64,000 bases of DNA, taken from Elusimicrobiaceae bacterium (GTDB lineage Bacteria > Elusimicrobiota > Elusimicrobia > Elusimicrobiales > Elusimicrobiaceae). Shown here in pieces: positions 24,202 through 31,788 of this stretch; position 1 is the first letter of the stretch; every line of letters begins with the position of its first letter. The notes beneath the pieces were generated by a model. It made no database searches. It was not told where the DNA came from and saw only the letters and a program-made list of their open reading frames with translations. Location: NCBI GenBank assembly GCA_017961295.1, contig JAGCXL010000023.1, forward strand, positions 1-64,000, read 5' to 3'. Position numbers and translations under genes: made by a program.

Positions 24202-24930
24202 ATGCGCCAAAAAAACTTTAATGCGGCTATCCTTCCTAAAATGCGCTCTTTTACGTCCAAATTATTAGGGCGCAAAGATTGCGTATTGGTGGGTTTATCA
24301 GGAGGGGCGGATTCGGTTTGTTTGCTTCATTTTTTACAGTATTTGGCAAAAGAAAAACATTTCGCTTTAGCGGCTGTGCATGTTAATCACGGACTACGCG
24401 CGCGTGCCGCCAATGCGGATGAAAAATTTTGCAAAGGACTTTGTAAAAAGTTGGATATCCCGCTATTTGTTAAGAAAGTGGATGCCCGTGCCGTAGCACA
24501 AAAACAAGATTTAAGCCCCGAACACGGTGCCCGCAAAGCCCGTTATAAAGCTTATGAACAAGTGGCCAGAAAATGGGGGGCTACCAAATTAGCTTTGGGT
24601 CATCATGCCGATGACCAGGCTGAGACTTTTTTGCTTAATCTATTGCGCGGCACAAAAGCGCGGGGGTTGGCGGGGATTCCGCTTCGCCGGCCTTTATGCA
24701 CGGGGGTGGAAATTGTGCGCCCTTTGCTGTGTATTACGCGTGCGGATGTGGAAACGTATTTAAAACAAAATAAACTTCCATATGTAACGGACCAAACAAA
24801 TTTTGACGATATTTATAGACGTAATTGGGTGCGTAATACGCTTTTGCCTTTATTAGAAACCAAACAGCCAAAAATCCGCGAGCACTTGGCTCAATTTGCT
24901 ACGCAATTGTACACACTTACCCAGAAATAA
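24202..24930 (+). CDS. tilS: tRNA(Ile)-lysidine synthase, short form
   Basis: The 242-residue protein is the ATP-pyrophosphatase that adds lysine to C34 of tRNA-Ile (CAU), changing its codon reading to AUA. The PP-loop SGGADS is at 33-38, with HVNHGLR, GHHADDQAETFLLNLLRGT and the RPLL region following. It stops after the N-terminal catalytic domain and lacks the C-terminal tRNA-binding domains of longer TilS proteins. The next 53 bp hold no continuation in another frame, so this is a naturally short version rather than a frameshift. The gene is essential in most bacteria. Confidence 0.93.
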   Translation: MRQKNFNAAILPKMRSFTSKLLGRKDCVLVGLSGGADSVCLLHFLQYLAKEKHFALAAVHVNHGLRARAANADEKFCKGLCKKLDIPLFVKKVDARAVAQKQDLSPEHGARKARYKAYEQVARKWGATKLALGHHADDQAETFLLNLLRGTKARGLAGIPLRRPLCTGVEIVRPLLCITRADVETYLKQNKLPYVTDQTNFDDIYRRNWVRNTLLPLLETKQPKIREHLAQFATQLYTLTQK

Positions 24931-24971
24931 AATAGGCCTTTTTTTTACTTTTTTACGGCGAGGCAATTTGC

Positions 24972-24986
24972 TAGTATATTTCTATG
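24972..24986 (+). promoter_or_regulatory. -10 box abutting the murE start (predicted leaderless)
   Basis: TAGTAT at 24972-24977, 6 nt, ATG at 24984. No Shine-Dalgarno site is present. Confidence 0.45.
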
Positions 24987-26438
24987 TTTAAAAGTGATGT
25001 GCTTGCGTATGCCGCGCAACATAATTTAGCAATAACAGGGCTTACCTTCCGTTCGCAAGAGGTGCAAACGGGGAGCGTGTTTTTTGCGCTTAAAGGAGCC
25101 AATACCGATGGGAATTTGTTTATTGCGCAGGCTATTAAGCGTGGGGCGATTTTGATTGTTTCTGCGCAACCAGCTACGCAAGATTTTGGGGTTCCGTTTT
25201 TTCTTTCCCAAGATATTGATAAAGATATGGCCGACGCCGCCTATGAATTTTATGGTTTTCCGTCTAACAACCTGCATATGTGGGGTATTACGGGGACGAA
25301 AGGGAAGACATCTATTGCATATTTGTTGGAAAGTATTTTAAAAACAGCTGGGCGAAAAATCGGCGTATTGGGTACCGTAAATTACCGCGCCAATGGGGTA
25401 GAAATTTGCAAAGCACCCAACACCACACCTGCCGCGCTTACACTTTTTAAGTTGCTCTCGCAGATGAAACAAGCAGGTTGTACAGACGCGGTGATGGAAG
25501 TATCTTCTCATGCATTAGAATTGCAGCGGGTGCGCAATATTTGGTATGACACCGCTATTTTTACCAATTTGCAGCGCGACCATTTAGATTTTCATAAAAC
25601 ATTTGAAAATTATTTTGCCGCCAAAGTGAAATTATTTGAAAACTTGGCTGACCCGGCTAACTTAAAACCCAACCGCGTAGCGGTCATTAACGCCGACGAC
25701 CCCTACGGGCAACTGTTGATTGCCCAGTTGAAAGGACGTGTAAAAATAGTAACCTTTGGATTAGAAAAAGAAGCGGATTTTAAAGCGGAAAATATTCAAG
25801 AATTTTTAACGCATACGGCGTTTACGGTTAACGGCGTGCCGATGAAAATTAATTTGTTGGGCAAGCATAATGTATACAACGCATTAGCCGCTTGTGCGGC
25901 AGCACACGCAAACGGAATTGACTTGCAAGATATTGTACAAGGTTTGGCGGTTTTGCCCGGGGTGCCGGGACGTATGGAGCGCGTGGACGCGGGACAGAAC
26001 TTTTTTACGTATGTGGATTTTGCTTACACCAATGAATCGTTGCAACGTGCGTTTGATACCGTCCGTCCGTTTAAAAAAGGCCGTATTTTGCTCGTATTTG
26101 GGTGTGGCGGTCAGCGCGATCGCACCAAACGCCCGCTCATGGGACGTACGGCGTGCCAAGAGGCAGATGTGGTGTTTTTGACAAACGATAATCCGCGTTG
26201 TGAAGATCCTAAACAAATTTTTGATGATATTTTGGCCGGTATGCAAGGGTGCTCTAATTATGTCATAGAACCGGACCGTAAAGCCGCCATTGAACGTGCG
26301 TTGCAAGAAGCGCAAAAAGAGGATATAGTTATTATTGCCGGCAAAGGACACGAGGACTATCAACTTATCGGCACAGAAAAACGGCATTTTTCCGACCAAG
26401 AAACGGTGCGTGCGTTTTTGAGGAGTAAACATGTTTAA
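24984..26438 (+). CDS. murE: UDP-N-acetylmuramoyl-tripeptide synthetase (diaminopimelate-adding)
   Basis: The 484-residue Mur ligase adds the third stem-peptide residue to UDP-MurNAc-Ala-Glu in the cytoplasm. The ATP-site motif ITGTKGKTS is at 102-110, the carbamylated-lysine region follows HAxxL..R, and the DNPR motif at 402-405 marks meso-diaminopimelate specificity rather than lysine. The end is overlapped by murD for 8 bp. MurF is not in the window; the classical murE-murF-mraY order is broken here. Confidence 0.96.
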   Translation: MFKSDVLAYAAQHNLAITGLTFRSQEVQTGSVFFALKGANTDGNLFIAQAIKRGAILIVSAQPATQDFGVPFFLSQDIDKDMADAAYEFYGFPSNNLHMWGITGTKGKTSIAYLLESILKTAGRKIGVLGTVNYRANGVEICKAPNTTPAALTLFKLLSQMKQAGCTDAVMEVSSHALELQRVRNIWYDTAIFTNLQRDHLDFHKTFENYFAAKVKLFENLADPANLKPNRVAVINADDPYGQLLIAQLKGRVKIVTFGLEKEADFKAENIQEFLTHTAFTVNGVPMKINLLGKHNVYNALAACAAAHANGIDLQDIVQGLAVLPGVPGRMERVDAGQNFFTYVDFAYTNESLQRAFDTVRPFKKGRILLVFGCGGQRDRTKRPLMGRTACQEADVVFLTNDNPRCEDPKQIFDDILAGMQGCSNYVIEPDRKAAIERALQEAQKEDIVIIAGKGHEDYQLIGTEKRHFSDQETVRAFLRSKHV

Positions 26439-27789
26439 TTTAGCCAATTTTCCATGTAAAAAAGCCACCGTTTTAGGTGGCGGCAAAAGCGGACAGGCCG
26501 TAGCCCAGTTATTGGCGGCACACGGGTGCGAAGTGCTCATTAGCGATGAAAATACCGTTTCGTTAGCGGTGCCCTCAGCGGATATTACTTTGGAAACCGG
26601 CGGCCATACAGAACAAGTGTTTTTGGCAGATTTTATTGTGAAAAGCCCGGGAATTTTCCCCGGCAGTGCGGTGTTATTAAAAGCGCGGGAGTTGGCAATC
26701 CCGGTATTTAGTGAACTGGAAGTGGCGCTATCGTTTGTGCCGCCGGGCGTGCAAATTTTGGCCGTAACCGGAACCAACGGAAAAACAACATCGACTACTT
26801 TGCTAGGAAAGATTTTAGAAAAGAAATTTTTGCGTGAAAATTTGGGGCATACCGTAAAGGTATGTGGCAATATCGGCAATCCCATTTCAACCTGTGTGGA
26901 CTCTGTAAAAAACGGAGACGCACTTGTCATAGAAGTTTCCAGTTATCAACTAGAAGACAGCACTTATTTTCACCCGCATATTGCCGGGTTGCTTAACATT
27001 ACGCCGGACCATTTGGATCACCATAGCGGTATGAAAAATTATATTGCCGCTAAAGCATGTATTTTTAAGGATCAAACCAAACAAGATATTGCCGTATTAA
27101 ATGCGGCGGATGGTGTGTGTGCGCAACTGGCGGAACAAATTAAAAGCGAGATTTGGGCATTTTCTGCCCAACCGAAACATTGGATGAAAACCGACGTATT
27201 TTACGACGGAGATGAGTTGATTTTTAGTGAGGGAGCCCATTTGCGCCCGCCCAAGTTGCGCGGAATTCACAATATTGAAAATGCCATGGCCGCCGCTTTA
27301 ATGGCGTTGCGCGCCGGAGCGACCGCGCAAGATGTGCAAGCCGCGTTTGATGATTTTCACGCCATGGAACACCGTATTGAACCAGTGGCGATCGTGCATG
27401 GGGTTAGCTATATTAACGACTCCAAAGCGACCAATTTGGATTCCACCATTACGGCTTTAAAGAGTTTTGAGAAAGAAAAAAATATTTGGCTCATTTTGGG
27501 CGGGCGCGATAAGGGCGCCTCGTATGAAGTATTGCTGCCCTATCTAAAAGACCATTGCAAATGTGTGTTATCCATTGGGGAGTGCATGGATAAAATTGAA
27601 AAAGAACTCCGGGGAGCATTTCCCATTGTACGTTGCACAACGCTTGAAAAAGCGGTTGCCTATGGTGCGCAGCATGCCCAACAAGGTGATGTCGTATTGT
27701 TATCCCCGGCGTGTGCAAGCTTTGACCAGTTTAAAAGTTTTGAGCACCGCGGGGAAGTATTTAAACAATTGGTGAAAAAATTGGTATGA
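26431..27789 (+). CDS. murD: UDP-N-acetylmuramoylalanine-D-glutamate ligase
   Basis: The 452-residue protein adds D-glutamate to UDP-MurNAc-L-Ala. It has an N-terminal Rossmann domain (VLGGGKSGQAVAQLL), the ATP site VTGTNGKTTSTTLL, EVSSYQLE, and the ligase C-terminal domain with NDSKATN and LILGGRDKG. GAGGAG at about 26420-26425 lies within murE. The ATG overlaps murE, and its stop overlaps the following outer-membrane protein gene by 4 bp (ATGA), tying cell-wall and envelope genes into one transcript. Confidence 0.97.
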   Translation: MFNLANFPCKKATVLGGGKSGQAVAQLLAAHGCEVLISDENTVSLAVPSADITLETGGHTEQVFLADFIVKSPGIFPGSAVLLKARELAIPVFSELEVALSFVPPGVQILAVTGTNGKTTSTTLLGKILEKKFLRENLGHTVKVCGNIGNPISTCVDSVKNGDALVIEVSSYQLEDSTYFHPHIAGLLNITPDHLDHHSGMKNYIAAKACIFKDQTKQDIAVLNAADGVCAQLAEQIKSEIWAFSAQPKHWMKTDVFYDGDELIFSEGAHLRPPKLRGIHNIENAMAAALMALRAGATAQDVQAAFDDFHAMEHRIEPVAIVHGVSYINDSKATNLDSTITALKSFEKEKNIWLILGGRDKGASYEVLLPYLKDHCKCVLSIGECMDKIEKELRGAFPIVRCTTLEKAVAYGAQHAQQGDVVLLSPACASFDQFKSFEHRGEVFKQLVKKLV

Positions 27790-28463
27790 AAAAAATCATT
27801 GTACTGTTAAGCGTGTTATTTTTGACGGGTTTGGCAAACGCGCAAAATGCCTATACCGAACATGAAATTGACGTAGGAATCCGGCAGGGAGATACGTTGT
27901 TTTCTCTGTTTGTGGGGGGAGCCACCCCCATGGCCGCGAACGCTTTTAATGTGGACATAAACGACACCCACGAAGAAATGAAATGGGGCAAAATGGGTGT
28001 GCAGTACGGGGTGTCCGTCTTTTACTTTGTGCACGATTTTGTGGGGGTGGGTTTGGAGGCAAGCGGCGTAAATAGTACTTATGCGCAAAAGTGGATTGGA
28101 AACACACAATACAAAACGGCTACCGATTTGTGGAACGGGATGATATTGGGACGAATTAATATTAATCCGTATCAGCCGGTGCGGGTGTATGTGCCGGCTG
28201 GGGTAGGCCTTACTTGGGCCCGCAACCGCTGGGAAACAAACGACGGGCAAGAATCCCCGATAGAAAAAAGTTTGTCCTATGGATATTTTGTAGGGCTTGG
28301 AATAGAAACTAACTTTAGAGGGAAGGACAAATCAATTGGTTTGGAAGTGCGCTATAGCGGATTTGGGGCTGATTTGGATAACCGGTTAGCCGGGGCAATA
28401 ATTCGTGAAAAAAACAAATTAGAGTACTTATCAATTCTGCTAAAACTAAATTACCGGTTTTAA
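27786..28463 (+). CDS. Outer-membrane beta-barrel protein (paralogue 1)
   Basis: The 225-residue protein has a cleavable signal peptide (MKKIIVLLSVLFLTGLANA) and a mature chain of about eight amphipathic strands. It ends in LKLNYRF, the C-terminal phenylalanine signature recognised by the BAM machinery. It is clearly a paralogue of the protein at 28777-29550: shared blocks are GI[RS]QGD, the KWG..G..YG.S..YFV segment, GRIN[IV]NP, and [LF]GLE[VM]RY[SN]GF. It is translated from ATGA overlapping murD, and a terminator follows. The size suits an OmpX/OmpW-like 8-stranded barrel; function unknown. Confidence 0.8.
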   Translation: MKKIIVLLSVLFLTGLANAQNAYTEHEIDVGIRQGDTLFSLFVGGATPMAANAFNVDINDTHEEMKWGKMGVQYGVSVFYFVHDFVGVGLEASGVNSTYAQKWIGNTQYKTATDLWNGMILGRININPYQPVRVYVPAGVGLTWARNRWETNDGQESPIEKSLSYGYFVGLGIETNFRGKDKSIGLEVRYSGFGADLDNRLAGAIIREKNKLEYLSILLKLNYRF

Positions 28464-28490
28464 TTTTTAATGCAAATTTTAAGAAGATTT

Positions 28491-28518
28491 CCCGTATTGT
28501 AAAATACGGGATTTTTTA
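28491..28518 (+). terminator. Terminator of murE-murD-barrel operon
   Basis: CCCGTAT (28491-28497) pairs with ATACGGG (28504-28510) around TGTAAA, then ATTTTTTATT. Its loop also forms part of the next promoter's -35 box. Confidence 0.85.
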
Positions 28519-28525
28519 TTATACT
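28497..28525 (+). promoter_or_regulatory. Promoter of the structured leader and second barrel gene
   Basis: TTGTAA (28497-28502), a spacer of exactly 17 bp, and TATACT (28520-28525) predict a start near 28532. The -35 box lies in the loop of the preceding terminator. A second -10-like TACAAT at 28531-28536 would start transcription at about 28543, the first base of helix P1. Confidence 0.7.
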
Positions 28526-28531
28526 GTAGGT

Positions 28532-28739
28532 ACAATTTGATTCTGTTTTTGGAAGTGTATGCGGAATACACGGGGTGCTTGGAACAAGCGCTGCCTTCGA
28601 AGCCAAAAACAGCCGATATTAGGCACAAGTAGGCCCGCGGTTCTGCTTGTGCCGAGTGTTTGCCGTTGCCCATGCAACGGCAGGCTGCGGCTGTTATATT
28701 GGATCTTTCGAAGGCATCCAGTATAGCAGCCGATTTTTT
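28532..28739 (+). ncRNA. Structured attenuator leader RNA (candidate riboswitch), unrecognised class
   Basis: The 313-bp gap 28464-28776 has no gene but folds extensively. P1: 28543-28552 pairs perfectly with 28603-28612 (10 bp). Inside it are P2 (GTGTAT 28555-28560 with ATACAC 28566-28571) and P3 (28575-28581 with 28585-28591). Then come P4 (28622-28632 with 28643-28653, 11 bp with one U-G) and P5 (28661-28669 with 28674-28682, 9 bp). Last is a 17-bp terminator helix with two G-U pairs (28688-28704 with 28716-28732) and a T6 tract. CGGCTGTT (28688-28695) in the terminator's 5' strand is also complementary to AACAGCCG (28608-28615), whose first five bases belong to P1. The terminator loop 28707-28715 is complementary to the P1 junction 28593-28601. 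I recognise no known riboswitch consensus. It could also act as a separate small RNA. Confidence 0.7.
28688..28739 (+). terminator. Intrinsic terminator inside the leader (attenuator)
   Basis: A 17-bp stem (28688-28704 with 28716-28732, two G-U pairs) carries an 11-nt loop and is followed by ATTTTTTG. It ends 38 bp before the second barrel gene. No good promoter lies between them, so expression requires read-through. Confidence 0.85.
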
Positions 28740-28776
28740 GCGCTCTTCCTACAGAAAAATTGTAAGGAGAAAACGT

Positions 28777-29550
28777 ATGAAAAAAATCGCAGTAAATATG
28801 ATGCTGTTGCTTGCTGTGGCGGGCCTAACGTCGGCACAGCCATATTCTTTTACAGCACAATCGGCCGATCGAAGAGGGAAAACCATTGACGATTCTTACA
28901 AAACGGTTGGCAGACGTCCCGTTAATGCAGGGATTAGTCAAGGGGATAGCATGGTGTCTTTGATGCTGGGGGTAGGTGTACCGTTGGGGGACAGCGGTAT
29001 AGATATAGAAGAAAGCAGCAAGCCTAAATGGGGCGGAGCCGGATTTAATTATGGGCTCTCTTATTTGTATTTTGTAAATGAGTCTTTGGGACTTGGTTTT
29101 GAGGTAAGCGGCATGAATACTGCAAATGCTACCAAAGATTATTCCGGCTTAGGGTATTCCGAGCATTATACGAACAGTATGGATTTATTCAATGCCATGT
29201 TAACGGGGCGCATTAATGTAAATCCGCAAGAAGAACATTGCCGCGTTTATTTCCCGTTTGGAGCCGGATTCACTTCAGCGAAAGGTACTTTTAAAGTAAA
29301 GGCAGAAGATTCTTATTATGGGTCTTTTGATGAAAGATATTCGGCAACAACGACCTCTTTAGGATACTTTTTGGGGCTTGGATTTGAATCTACGGTGGGG
29401 GATATAGATAATCGCATTTCGGTCGGATTGGAAATGCGCTACAATGGGTTTGCGTTTGATACCGATAAATTGATATCCAATCACCCGTTAAATGGGAAAA
29501 AACACTACAGTTATTTATCGTTTTTGCTAAAGGTAGGATACCGCTTTTAG
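28777..29550 (+). CDS. Outer-membrane beta-barrel protein (paralogue 2), under leader control
   Basis: The 257-residue protein has a signal peptide (MKKIAVNMMLLLAVAGLTSA) and a barrel ending in LKVGYRF. It is a paralogue of the preceding barrel but longer, with an extra N-terminal segment of about 30 residues and an acidic, Ser/Tyr-rich loop near the middle. AAGGAG (28764-28769) is 7 bp before the ATG. Longer in-frame starts back to 28660 would run through the leader's hairpins and hide the signal peptide, so they are rejected. The attenuator leader suggests that this paralogue, unlike the first, is conditionally expressed. Confidence 0.82.
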   Translation: MKKIAVNMMLLLAVAGLTSAQPYSFTAQSADRRGKTIDDSYKTVGRRPVNAGISQGDSMVSLMLGVGVPLGDSGIDIEESSKPKWGGAGFNYGLSYLYFVNESLGLGFEVSGMNTANATKDYSGLGYSEHYTNSMDLFNAMLTGRINVNPQEEHCRVYFPFGAGFTSAKGTFKVKAEDSYYGSFDERYSATTTSLGYFLGLGFESTVGDIDNRISVGLEMRYNGFAFDTDKLISNHPLNGKKHYSYLSFLLKVGYRF

Positions 29551-29570
29551 TGCTTCCCAAATACTACTCA

Positions 29571-29597
29571 ACAACCCCGCTAATTAGGCGGGGTTGT
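29571..29597. terminator. Terminator between convergent barrel gene and tlyA
   Basis: ACAACCCCGC (29571-29580) pairs with GCGGGGTTGT (29588-29597). The tlyA stop codon lies in the loop and stem, so the hairpin is shared by both directions. Confidence 0.75.
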
Positions 29598-30345
29598 TGC
29601 GTGTAATGTGCCACAAAAATTCTGTGTTACCATGCGTGCCTTTAATCGGGCTCTCAATCACTTCACCGGAAACCGCGTTGTATTTTGCGCGTAAGTTTTC
29701 TTCAAAAAAATCTTGCACACGTTGAATAGCCAATTGGCGGTTTTCGTCGGTTTTAACAATGCCGTGCGGCACTTGTTTGGGGGTCAGCTCAAACTGCGGC
29801 TTAATTAAAAAAACAATTTCACTTTGCGTAGCCATTACCTTAAACAGCGGCTCCATAATCAGGGTAAGTGAAATAAAAGAAACATCCACTGCGGCAAATT
29901 GCGGGGGAGTGTCAAACAAGTCAGCCGTCATATAGCGGGCGTTTGTTTCGGGCTTAAAAATGAAATTTTTATAACGGCGCATTTCGTCGGCTAATTGCCC
30001 TTTGCCGACGTCCACGCCATAGACGGTTTTGGCCCCGGCTTGAATCATACAATCACTAAATCCGCCTGTGGCAACCCCAATGTCCACGCAGGTTTTATCT
30101 TTTAAATCGATGTGCCAATGTGCTAACGCGTGCGCCAATTTGAGGCCCCCACGTGAAACATACGGGCAAGATTTTTCTTTTAGAGAAATTTGATCTTCGG
30201 GTAGGATACTACGGTCCGCGCGGGTTTCCACTTGGTTATTTACAAGTACTTCGCCCGCCATAATGGACGCTTGCGCGCGGTTGCGGCTGTTAAAAAAACC
30301 TTGTTCCACTAGCGCATTGTCCAGGCGCAGTTTATTCTTTGCCAT
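29584..30345 (-). CDS. tlyA: TlyA family rRNA 2'-O-methyltransferase / hemolysin-like protein
   Basis: The 253-residue protein has an N-terminal S4 RNA-binding domain (LRLDNALVEQGFFNSRNRAQASIMAGEVLV, quoted only as RLDNALVEQG and RAQASIMAG) and an FtsJ-like methyltransferase domain with CVDIGVATGGFSD. YGVDVGKGQL and the catalytic-lysine regions follow. In mycobacteria TlyA methylates ribosomal RNA; hemolysin is a historical name. ATG 30345 has GAGG 6 bp upstream and overlaps xseB by 14 bp. An upstream start 13 codons earlier is less likely. The xseB-tlyA linkage is common in many bacteria. Confidence 0.92.
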   Translation of the reverse strand: MAKNKLRLDNALVEQGFFNSRNRAQASIMAGEVLVNNQVETRADRSILPEDQISLKEKSCPYVSRGGLKLAHALAHWHIDLKDKTCVDIGVATGGFSDCMIQAGAKTVYGVDVGKGQLADEMRRYKNFIFKPETNARYMTADLFDTPPQFAAVDVSFISLTLIMEPLFKVMATQSEIVFLIKPQFELTPKQVPHGIVKTDENRQLAIQRVQDFFEENLRAKYNAVSGEVIESPIKGTHGNTEFLWHITRNNPA

Positions 30346-30580
30346 CTTCTTCCTCGGCAAGGTTCGTATCAAAAGGCGTGGCAATAAATTGCGAGCCTTT
30401 CTTTTTGAGTTCCTGTACTTTAAATTTAACCGTTTCCAATTTTTGGGCTAGGTCTTTGGAAAGAGTAATGCCTTCTTCAAAGAGTTTGACAGAAGCGTCT
30501 AAATCGGTTTGTTCGGCTTCCAGTTTTTCAACAATTTCTTCCAACCGGGCCAGTTGTTTTTCAAAGGTTATTTTTGGCAT
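30332..30580 (-). CDS. xseB: Exodeoxyribonuclease VII small subunit
   Basis: The 82-residue helical protein carries the family pattern FEKQLARLEEIVEKLE, then LDASVKLFEEG and the LAQKLE..K.KVQEL segment. It assembles with XseA into exonuclease VII, which degrades single-stranded DNA. GGAGG lies at the very end of xseA, 2 bp away, giving translational coupling. It extends slightly past the usual family end with an acidic tail. Confidence 0.95.
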   Translation of the reverse strand: MPKITFEKQLARLEEIVEKLEAEQTDLDASVKLFEEGITLSKDLAQKLETVKFKVQELKKKGSQFIATPFDTNLAEEEDGKE

Positions 30581-30582
30581 AT

Positions 30583-31788
30583 TTATTTGACCTCCGTATG
30601 AATCATACCGTCTTGTACTTGTACGTAAATGGTTTCGCCGGGAGTGGTTTGACGCACGTGGCTAATGACCGTTCCGTCTTGATTGCGCGTAATACTGTAT
30701 CCGCGTTTTAGGACCGCTTGTGGGCCCAAAGCTTTTAATTTTTGGCGGGCCACATCAAAGCGGTGTGAAAAATCGGTCAGTTTGTTTTCCCAGGCGTTTT
30801 TCAACCGCAAGGAAAATTCGTCTAGTTGTTGTTCTTTGTCTTGTGTTAACATTTCCGGATTTTTAAAAGTGCGCGAATTTACAGCCAAATCAAAGCGGCG
30901 TTTAAAGCGTTCATAAAATAACGATACGGCTTGAAGCATACGCTTTTGCAAATTGGCAATTTGCTCGGCGGTGTTTTGCGAATTTTGCACCACCAGTTCC
31001 GCCGCCGCAGAAGGAGTGGGGGCACGCAAATCGGCCACAAAGTCGACAATGGTAAAATCAACCTCGTGCCCAACGCAGGAAATAACCGGAATTTTGCTTT
31101 TAAAAATGGCGCGGGCCACTATTTCTTCGTTAAATGCCCACAAATCTTCCATACTTCCGCCGCCGCGGCCTACGAGCAAAACGTCCAAAGCGGGGGTAAA
31201 TTTATTTAAATCTTCTATCGCTTGCGCAATTTGCGGGGCCGCTTCATCCCCCTGCACCAAAACGGGTGCAATAAATATTTCCAAGTGCGGATTGCGGCGT
31301 TTTAACACCGATAAAATATCGCGCACCGCGGCCCCGGTGGGCGAAGTAACTACGCCGATACGCTGGGGATAAGCGGGGATTTCTTTTTTGTGTTCCGGCG
31401 CAAAAAGGCCTTCCTCTTCTAATTTCTTTTTGAGTTTTTCAAATTCCAAATAGAGATTGCCTTTGGAAAGAGCTTCCACTTTTTTAACCACAATTTGATA
31501 CTTGCCGGACTTGGCATACACATCTAAACTGCCCCATACACGTACTTGTACACCGTCTTGAAGTTCTAACGCATATTTGCGCGCGTCCCACTTGAACATG
31601 ACGGCGGCTAAAAGGGCTTCGCGGTCCTTTAGATTAAAATAGAGGTGTCCGTTGGCAGATTCGCTTAAGTTGCTAACTTCGCCTTCCACAAAAATATCGC
31701 GAAACACTCCACCCATCATTTGTTTGACGGCCAGCGTGATAGCGGTAACGGTAAAAACTTGACCTCTAAACGGGGCTTCGGGCTCCAT
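30583..31788 (-). CDS. xseA: Exodeoxyribonuclease VII large subunit
   Basis: The 401-residue protein has an N-terminal OB-fold (GEVSNLSESANGHLYFNLKD) and the catalytic region with GVVTSPTGAAVRDIL, LVGRGGGSMEDLWAFNEE and ISCVGHEVDFTIVDFVADLRAPTPSAAAE (recognised in parts GHEVDFT and DLRAPTPSAAAE). A coiled-coil C-terminus contains LKRGYSITRN. It starts 1 bp after rarA with GGAG upstream. Confidence 0.97.
   Translation of the reverse strand: MEPEAPFRGQVFTVTAITLAVKQMMGGVFRDIFVEGEVSNLSESANGHLYFNLKDREALLAAVMFKWDARKYALELQDGVQVRVWGSLDVYAKSGKYQIVVKKVEALSKGNLYLEFEKLKKKLEEEGLFAPEHKKEIPAYPQRIGVVTSPTGAAVRDILSVLKRRNPHLEIFIAPVLVQGDEAAPQIAQAIEDLNKFTPALDVLLVGRGGGSMEDLWAFNEEIVARAIFKSKIPVISCVGHEVDFTIVDFVADLRAPTPSAAAELVVQNSQNTAEQIANLQKRMLQAVSLFYERFKRRFDLAVNSRTFKNPEMLTQDKEQQLDEFSLRLKNAWENKLTDFSHRFDVARQKLKALGPQAVLKRGYSITRNQDGTVISHVRQTTPGETIYVQVQDGMIHTEVK

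Noticed and set aside
25884-26930. Long 348-codon open frame antisense to the murE-murD junction
   Set aside because: It is a shadow of two well-supported genes, has a composition unlike a protein, and has no ribosome site.
28572-28593. GGGGTGCTT followed by a hairpin and GCTG, recalling the start of a TPP riboswitch
   Set aside because: The conserved CTGAGA and the second GAACCTGAT half are absent, and P1 encloses the region differently.
28543-28739. 6S RNA, tmRNA or RNase P RNA as identity of the structured leader
   Set aside because: The 5' and 3' ends do not pair as in 6S or tmRNA, there is no tRNA-like end, and RNase P core sequences are missing.
28660-28776. N-terminal extension of the second barrel protein
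   Set aside because: It would translate the attenuator and bury the signal peptide; AAGGAG fits the ATG at 28777.
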